In this document: positions 58,805-64,000 of the stretch, in pieces
How positions within the stretch are numbered: the stretch's first letter is position 1
How the letters are laid out: the number at the start of each line of letters is the position of its first letter
Assembly: GCF_019722725.1 (NCBI RefSeq)
Contig: NZ_CP077941.1
Span: 1,922,001-1,986,000, forward strand
Reading direction: 5' to 3'
DNA from: Vreelandella profundi
Lineage (GTDB): Bacteria > Pseudomonadota > Gammaproteobacteria > Pseudomonadales > Halomonadaceae
Length of the DNA stretch: 64,000 nt
Translations under genes and position numbers: made by a program
The notes under the pieces: model-generated
Databases searched by the model: none
What the model saw: the letters and a program-made list of their open reading frames with translations, nothing else
Told to the model about the DNA's origin: nothing

Positions 58805-60202
58805 GTGTCCTTCGCTGATACGCTACAGTCATTAACGCTATCCCCACCGCTGTTACTTTGCTTAGTAGTGGTTATTGCGCTTGTCGAGTCTCTGGCGCTA
58901 GTGGGCCTGCTCGTACCCGGCGTTATGTTAATAACCACGATGGCTTCATTAGCAGGCCATCAGGATATTGCTCTTGCATGGTTGATAGGTGCAGCCTTTA
59001 TCGGCGCCATTTTAGGCGATGGCATTAGCTTTTCACTGGGCTTTAGGCATCGCGAGCAGGTGATCCAGCGCTGGCCACTGTCACAGCATCCTGAATGGCT
59101 AGACCGGGGGACGCGTTTTTTTGAGCGCTATGGCGTGTCTTCCGTTTTTATTGGCCGTTTTGTGGGGCCAGTAAGGCCTATTATCCCACTAGTAGCGGGC
59201 ATGATGCGTATGCCGCCGCGCACGTTCATATGGGCTAACATAACCTCGGCAGCGCTTTGGGCGCCCGCCTATATACTGCCCGGCTACTTGCTTGGCCGCA
59301 CTTGGCAGCACCATCTAAATCTACCGCCCGGCTTAGAAGCAGGCTTATTGATACTTGCGTTTATTATTATTGTATTAGCGATTATTTTCTCCTGGGGCCG
59401 GCACCAGGCGTCGCGCCACGGTCGGCTTTATCGCACCATTGCCGGAAGCATTCGTCGTATCCCACTCTTACGACGCCCGTGGCTCGCGATGAGCCAAACG
59501 GGCGATGTCCCGTTAGCGTCATTACTGTTACTAGTGATCGCGCTAGGTAGTTTGTCTGGCTGGACGTTGCTGGTTATCAATCATCACGGCCCGCTGGAAA
59601 TGGATTTACTCGTTCAGCGCATGTTCGTTTGGCTGCATAGCGATCCTACCTACATGATCGCGAATATTTTTGCTCGAATCGGCGATACCTACGGCATTAT
59701 CGCATTAACGCTGCCCTGGGCAATTTGGATGCTGGTACGCCACAGATGGGATGCTCTGTTACATTGGTGTGGCGCATTAGGTGGCGTAGCACTCCTTAAC
59801 ACATTGATTAAGGAGCTGTTTGCTCGCCCTCGCCCAGGCACGCCTGACTACCTCATTGGCTCGTTTTCTTACCCCAGTGCCCACACGTCAACGACCGTGG
59901 TGCTATTAGGCCTGGCGGCCGCTTTCATTGCTGCCGAACTGCCGCGACAAAAGCGTTTTTGGGCTTACTGGGTAGCGCTTTCTTTTGCGCTGCCAATGGC
60001 GCTTTCACGGCTGGTGATTGGCGTACACTGGTTTAGCGATCTTGTTGGCGGGGCATTATTAGGCTTAGTGGTGTGTGCACTGACGTTGCTTCACTGGCAG
60101 CAGCAGCCGCGAGCTAGTTTACGTCCCTGCCCATGGCTGCTGCTATGCATCGCATCATTAGTGCTTATCAGCGCCCGCGTAGGACTGCTGCCGCCGGTTT
60201 AG
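58805..60202 (+). CDS. DedA-PAP2 fusion: membrane lipid transporter/phosphatase
   Basis: A 465-residue membrane protein of two parts. Residues ~1-210 are a DedA/VTT domain (GLLVPGVMLITTMASLAG, then ERYGVSSVFIGRFVGPVRPIIPLVAGM). Residues ~240-450 form a PAP2 phosphatase with the three signatures KELFARPRPG, PSAHT and SRLVIGVHWFSD. The fusion suggests recycling of undecaprenyl or phospholipid phosphates, with flipping and dephosphorylation in one chain. The start is GTG after GGAG. Confidence 0.92.
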   Translation: MSFADTLQSLTLSPPLLLCLVVVIALVESLALVGLLVPGVMLITTMASLAGHQDIALAWLIGAAFIGAILGDGISFSLGFRHREQVIQRWPLSQHPEWLDRGTRFFERYGVSSVFIGRFVGPVRPIIPLVAGMMRMPPRTFIWANITSAALWAPAYILPGYLLGRTWQHHLNLPPGLEAGLLILAFIIIVLAIIFSWGRHQASRHGRLYRTIAGSIRRIPLLRRPWLAMSQTGDVPLASLLLLVIALGSLSGWTLLVINHHGPLEMDLLVQRMFVWLHSDPTYMIANIFARIGDTYGIIALTLPWAIWMLVRHRWDALLHWCGALGGVALLNTLIKELFARPRPGTPDYLIGSFSYPSAHTSTTVVLLGLAAAFIAAELPRQKRFWAYWVALSFALPMALSRLVIGVHWFSDLVGGALLGLVVCALTLLHWQQQPRASLRPCPWLLLCIASLVLISARVGLLPPV

Positions 60203-60216
60203 CGGCTAACTATTAG

Positions 60217-60840
60217 CTAACCTAACGCCAGCCATAGTCCCACGCCAATCATCAGCGTACCGGCTATGCGATTTAGCAAACGCACGTTGCCGCTTTTTCC
60301 CAGCACATTGCGCAACGTTTTGCCGCCGGTGGCATAGACCAGCATGCTCGCAAACTCGATAGTCAAAATCACTGCGATCAGAAGACTGAGCTGACCTAAA
60401 AGGGGGCGCTCACCGTCCAGAAATGGCGGCAGTAACACCATAAAAAAGGCCCAGCCTTTGGGATTGGCGACGGCCGTGACAAAGCCTTGCATAGCCAACT
60501 GAAGACGGCTGGCCGGTGGCCCAGCATTTAGCTCGCTAGGGATCGCCATACGCCCGCGCGAGCGCCACATCATGATGCCTAAATAAACGAGATAAGCGCC
60601 ACCCACCCATTTAAACAGCACAAATAATTCAGGCTGACGCAGCATGAGCGCGGCAACGCCCGCACCGGCGGCGGCGGCAACTAAGCCCACGCCCACCAGC
60701 TCCCCGATCATCATCCATAGCGTCCGCTTAACGCCCTGGGTCATCCCAAGCACCATGGCGAGCGTCATGCACATCCCTGGCGTTAGTGAAACAAATAGAA
60801 ACGTTGGCACAAAAACTGAAAGTGTCGCCCAAGACATCAT
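60217..60840 (-). CDS. LysE/RhtB-family amino-acid exporter
   Basis: A 207-residue inner-membrane protein with six hydrophobic segments. The N-terminal FLFVSLTPGMCMTLAMVLGMTQG and the VANPKGWAFFMVLLPPFLD motif mark the LysE/RhtB superfamily. The substrate cannot be predicted; homoserine, threonine or other amino acids are usual. It lies 3 bases past ubiX in the same direction. Confidence 0.9.
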   Translation of the reverse strand: MMSWATLSVFVPTFLFVSLTPGMCMTLAMVLGMTQGVKRTLWMMIGELVGVGLVAAAAGAGVAALMLRQPELFVLFKWVGGAYLVYLGIMMWRSRGRMAIPSELNAGPPASRLQLAMQGFVTAVANPKGWAFFMVLLPPFLDGERPLLGQLSLLIAVILTIEFASMLVYATGGKTLRNVLGKSGNVRLLNRIAGTLMIGVGLWLALG

Positions 60841-60843
60841 CTA

Positions 60844-61509
60844 TCAATCTTCCTGTGCAGAAGGAGGAGTCGCCGCACTGCCCGCTTCGCCCCAGCGAGG
60901 GACCAGCGTATGTTCAATGCCCAGCTGGTTAAGAATACGCGCTACGATAAAATCAATAAGATCATCAATGCTTTGAGGGCGATGATAAAATCCTGGCGCA
61001 GCAGGCAAAATGACCACCCCCAGGCGGCTCAACGCCAGCATGTGCTCAAGATGAATAGGCGACAGCGGGCTTTCGCGCGGCACCAGCACCAGCGTGCGAC
61101 GCTCTTTAATGGCGACATCCGCCGCTCGCTCAATCAGGTTATTGCTGGCCCCGGTTGCGATAGCTGACAGCGACCCAGTAGAGCACGGGCAAACGACCAT
61201 GGCCGAGGGCGCGCCTGACCCTGATGCCACGGGTGCCATCCAGTCTTCACGCCCAAAGCAGCGAATTTGCCCAGCCTGCGCGCCACTGCGTTCAGTTAGC
61301 GCTTCCACTAACCGCTGTGGCTGCGCGGGGAGTGAAAAAGACGTTTCAGTTGCGATCACCATGTGGGCTGCTTTTGACACCATGACCCACACTTCATGCC
61401 CGGCGGCGACCAATACATCAATCAGGCGTAAACCGTATTGCGCTCCCGAAGCCCCCGTCAGCGCCACAGTGATAGGCTTTTTGAACGATATACTGCTTGT
61501 GTTTGTCAC
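60844..61509 (-). CDS. ubiX: Flavin prenyltransferase UbiX
   Basis: Makes the prenylated FMN cofactor of the UbiD decarboxylase in ubiquinone synthesis. The 221-residue protein has the N-terminal TVALTGASGAQYGLRLIDVL, VVCPCSTGSLSAIATGASNNLIERAADV and LVLVPRESPLSPIHLEHML, all diagnostic. It starts at GTG, overlapping the mpl stop by 4 bases. Confidence 0.96.
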   Translation of the reverse strand: MTNTSSISFKKPITVALTGASGAQYGLRLIDVLVAAGHEVWVMVSKAAHMVIATETSFSLPAQPQRLVEALTERSGAQAGQIRCFGREDWMAPVASGSGAPSAMVVCPCSTGSLSAIATGASNNLIERAADVAIKERRTLVLVPRESPLSPIHLEHMLALSRLGVVILPAAPGFYHRPQSIDDLIDFIVARILNQLGIEHTLVPRWGEAGSAATPPSAQED

Positions 61510-62900
61510 GCTTGACTCTCCTTGGCGACTGTTAGCGCGGCAAGCAGGCGCTCATGAACACCTTCAAAACCACCGTTGGACATAACCACAACGCGATCTA
61601 GCGGTGACGCCTGACTAATCACGGCCTCTACTAGCGCCGTAATCTGGCTAAATAGCTGCCCACGGCCATCTTGTTCGGCGACAAGCTTCTCCATCGACCA
61701 GTCCAGCCCGCTCGGTTGAAACCAAAACACAGCATCAGCGTCAGCAACGCTTTCAAGCAAACGCTCGCGTAGCGCGCCTAGGCGCATGGTGTTTGAGCGT
61801 GGCTCAATAACCGCCAGTAAGCGTCCTTTGGTAGTGGCGGCGCGTAGCCCTTTGAGCGTCGCGGCAATCGCCGTAGGGTGATGGGCAAAGTCGTCAATCA
61901 CCTGAATGCCATTGATTTCACCGCGCACTTCCTGGCGCCGCTTGGGCGTTTCAAAGCGCGCCAACGCGGCGCAACCCCGGGCTAAATCAACCCCGCACAG
62001 GTGCGCAGCTGCTAGCGCGGCAAGCGCATTACGCGCGTTATGTTCTCCCGTTAGCGGCCACTCAACGACAGCGTCTTCATCCTGGCCATGCTCATCCGCA
62101 CAATGGATGACCTGAAAGCGGCTGGCATCAGCACGTTCCAGGCGCAGCTGCCACTGGCTATTATCTTGATCGCCAAAGCGCTCGACCGGCGTCCAGACAC
62201 CCTGCTCCAAAACGCGGTCAAGGGCGGGCTGCTCGTCGGCAACCAGCAAATGGCCCTGACTGGGCACGGTACGAATCAAGTGATGGAACTGGCGCTCAAT
62301 GGCAGCCAAATCGGGAAAGATATCGGCATGATCAAATTCAAGATTATTGAGAATTGCGATGTTCGGGCGATAGTGAACAAACTTGGATCGCTTATCGAAG
62401 AAGGCCGTGTCATATTCATCGGCCTCGACCACAAACGGCGCCCGTGGATCGCCTAGCCGTGCCGATACGCCAAAGTTGCGCGGCACGCCGCCAATTAAGA
62501 AGCCCGGCGCTAAACCGGCACTTTCTAACAGCCACGCAACAATGCTCGCCGTCGTGGTCTTGCCATGGGTGCCGGCAACGGCAATAACGCGCCGTCCTGG
62601 CAGAACGTGCTCCGCTAACCATTGCGCACCCGAGGTATACGGCAAGCCGCTATTGAGTAGTGCTTCGACCTCTGTATTACCGCGTGATAGCGCATTACCT
62701 ACGATGACAAGATCGGGAGCTGGCGATAAATGCTCTGCTGCATAGCCCTCCATCAAGGTAATCCCAGCATCAGTCAACTGAGTACTCATGGGCGGATAAA
62801 CATTCTTATCAGAGCCGCTAACTTGATGACCCAACTCGCGCGCCAGTAGCGCTAGGCTGCCCATAAAGGTGCCGCAGATACCAATAATATGAAGGTGCAT
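61506..62900 (-). CDS. mpl: UDP-MurNAc:tripeptide ligase Mpl
   Basis: Murein-recycling ligase that joins the salvaged L-Ala-D-Glu-mDAP tripeptide to UDP-N-acetylmuramate. The 464-residue protein starts MHLHIIGICGTFMGSLALLA and has the ATP loop GTHGKTTTASIVAWLLE and EADEYDTAFFDKRSKFVHY. The ATG at 62900 matches the family start; a TTG 24 bases upstream would add eight residues. Confidence 0.95.
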   Translation of the reverse strand: MHLHIIGICGTFMGSLALLARELGHQVSGSDKNVYPPMSTQLTDAGITLMEGYAAEHLSPAPDLVIVGNALSRGNTEVEALLNSGLPYTSGAQWLAEHVLPGRRVIAVAGTHGKTTTASIVAWLLESAGLAPGFLIGGVPRNFGVSARLGDPRAPFVVEADEYDTAFFDKRSKFVHYRPNIAILNNLEFDHADIFPDLAAIERQFHHLIRTVPSQGHLLVADEQPALDRVLEQGVWTPVERFGDQDNSQWQLRLERADASRFQVIHCADEHGQDEDAVVEWPLTGEHNARNALAALAAAHLCGVDLARGCAALARFETPKRRQEVRGEINGIQVIDDFAHHPTAIAATLKGLRAATTKGRLLAVIEPRSNTMRLGALRERLLESVADADAVFWFQPSGLDWSMEKLVAEQDGRGQLFSQITALVEAVISQASPLDRVVVMSNGGFEGVHERLLAALTVAKESQA

Positions 62901-63178
62901 GCCTCTCGCCCCGTTAATCGCCAATAAATGATTCCAACTAGTTAACTGCCCATAAATGCATTACAAAACAGTCAAAATAGGCGTAAAAATAGCTAAATAG
63001 CCTAGCATGCTGGTGCAATTTGCTCATCACCTCATCGCTATAAACCGCGATTAACGCCAGGCAAACCTCTTCAAGTGACAAATCTCTTCAGTTGTTGCAG
63101 GATGCGGCCACTCTTTATGCGTTTTATCGCCAATTTATTGACCCACTTGCCACGCTGTTATCAGCCAAGGAGCCCTAT
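62901..63178. promoter_or_regulatory. Divergent region between mpl and the glutaredoxin-like gene
   Basis: About 280 gene-free bases that should carry both promoters. No repeat, RNA or clear hexamer pair was recognised. Confidence 0.35.
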
Positions 63179-63565
63179 ATGCGCATTCTTATTCGCTACT
63201 TTTTCCGTGGTCTTCGCGTCGTACTCGCCCCCGTCATGATCATGTCGGAAAAGCTCACTACGCCGACGTCAATTGAGCGCACCCCTGAAGATCAGGCTCG
63301 CGTTGATCTAGCGTGCCAGGGCCTTGCACTGTATCAATTTCGCACCTGCCCTTTTTGCATAAAAGTACGTAAAGAGATTGCGCGCCTGGGATTGAATATC
63401 GAGCTACGCGACACTCAGCTTGACCCCGCTCACAAGCAGGCGCTCTTCGAAGGCGGCGGCCAAAGTAAAGTGCCGTGTTTAAAGATCACTCATGACGATG
63501 GGCGTGAGGAATGGATGTACGAGTCAGATACTATTAATAGCTGGCTGCATCAGCAGTTCGGCTAA
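63179..63565 (+). CDS. Glutaredoxin-like protein with N-terminal membrane segment
   Basis: A 128-residue protein. A basic, hydrophobic N-terminus (MRILIRYFFRGLRVVLAPVM) probably anchors it in the membrane. A glutaredoxin/GST-N fold follows, with the redox motif CPFC in YQFRTCPFCIKVRKEI and the cis-proline region SKVPCLKI. The ATG at 63179 follows AAGGAG by 5-6 bases, so the longer open frame upstream is not used. The target of its thiol chemistry is unknown. Confidence 0.85.
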   Translation: MRILIRYFFRGLRVVLAPVMIMSEKLTTPTSIERTPEDQARVDLACQGLALYQFRTCPFCIKVRKEIARLGLNIELRDTQLDPAHKQALFEGGGQSKVPCLKITHDDGREEWMYESDTINSWLHQQFG

Positions 63566-63602
63566 GCGACACAAGTAGGCCCGGCGACGCTGGGCCTTAG
63601 AT

Positions 63603-64000
63603 TTAAAACTCTATTTTCTGCGCCTCGATATCAAACGTTACATCAATATCAATGCTTTCGTTCGGATCAGGCGGATCACCTAACTGAACTTGAAGCGCCA
63701 GCATCCCTTGGATGGTGCCCGCTACATGCAAGGCTTGGCCATCGCGCTCGTAGTGCGTCAGAGAGACCGTCACGTCACCGCCGTCAGAAGTATATAAAGG
63801 CGGAGACGTCGATGTGCCAATAAGCTGAAGAACGTCGGCTCTCATCAGCTGACCATCACGCACGGTTAGGCTAATAGACAGCGCCTCTTGCGCATCCCAG
63901 CGCTCAGGGTCGATAAAACCGGTGATCTCGATGTTAATGTCGTCACCAAATTCGACGAACGAGGCATTTGAGTCATCACCTTGGCTTAATACAAACCATT
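63603..64000 (-). CDS. Hypothetical protein, C-terminal part (cut by window edge)
   Basis: The minus-strand frame is open from the window edge to a stop at 63603, giving at least 132 residues (…WFVLSQGDDSNASFVEFGDD and on to DVTFDIEAQKIEF). It is acidic with an alternating beta-strand pattern and no Cys. No family is recognised. The start lies beyond position 64000; a GTG near 63863 is in frame but internal. Confidence 0.65.
   Translation of the reverse strand, partial: WFVLSQGDDSNASFVEFGDDINIEITGFIDPERWDAQEALSISLTVRDGQLMRADVLQLIGTSTSPPLYTSDGGDVTVSLTHYERDGQALHVAGTIQGMLALQVQLGDPPDPNESIDIDVTFDIEAQKIEF

Overview
The window reads as ordinary chromosome from a halophilic or marine gammaproteobacterium, most likely Halomonadaceae (Halomonas or a relative). 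The basis is protein similarity by eye, a complete Na+-NQR operon, acidic proteins, and gammaproteobacterial synteny: ybeL-like/leuS-lptE-holA and proA-nadD-rsfS-rlmH-mrdA-rodA-mltB-rlpA-dacA-ybeD-lipB. The genus is an inference. No rRNA, tRNA or CRISPR array was seen.

Layout. 1-2.7 kb: the start of leuD, leuC and a divergent LysR regulator. 2.9-8.9 kb: a pgaABCD operon for the exopolysaccharide poly-beta-1,6-N-acetylglucosamine, each gene overlapping the next. 9.2-10.1 kb: rlmF. 10.1-13.1 kb: an accessory island. 13.3-19.5 kb: an unknown membrane protein, a zinc-ribbon protein, and leuS-lptE-holA. 19.6-22.5 kb: a PA2779/PA2778-like pair (small membrane protein and C39-like lipoprotein peptidase) and a diguanylate cyclase. 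22.5-30.5 kb: sthA, nqrM and nqrABCDEF. 30.8-37.2 kb: a long-form GAPDH divergent from mfd, then an L,D-transpeptidase. 37.3-41.7 kb: an OprI/Lpp-like lipoprotein, a second L,D-transpeptidase, a DUF6586-like protein and topA. 42-47 kb: a DUF3141 protein, and lipA facing lipB. 46-56.7 kb: the cell-elongation, envelope and housekeeping cluster on the minus strand. 57-64 kb: two membrane proteins with degenerate GGDEF domains, a DedA-PAP2 fusion, a LysE-type exporter, ubiX, mpl, a glutaredoxin-like protein and a truncated hypothetical gene.

The most interesting region is 10.1-13.1 kb, which I read as a degenerate chromosomal integron. On the plus strand lies a broken integron-type tyrosine recombinase with an in-frame stop, frameshifts and an internal deletion. 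It still carries the RKYP-type stretch that marks IntI proteins, and a near-consensus LexA box sits just before its start. Divergent from it, on the minus strand, are three gene cassettes, each ending in an attC-like hairpin: a HEPN-like protein, a membrane/coiled-coil protein, and a higBA toxin-antitoxin pair. Two copies of an IS1182-like left end each begin exactly at an attC core (GTTGAGG). One of them fuses an N-terminal transposase fragment in frame to higB. With the integrase dead, the array should be frozen, and the toxin-antitoxin pair with its own promoter may be helping to keep it in place.

The rest of the window is mainly energy conservation (Na+-NQR, transhydrogenase, GAPDH), peptidoglycan synthesis, remodelling and recycling (PBP2, RodA, MltB, RlpA, DacA, two L,D-transpeptidases, Mpl), lipoate synthesis and biofilm polysaccharide.
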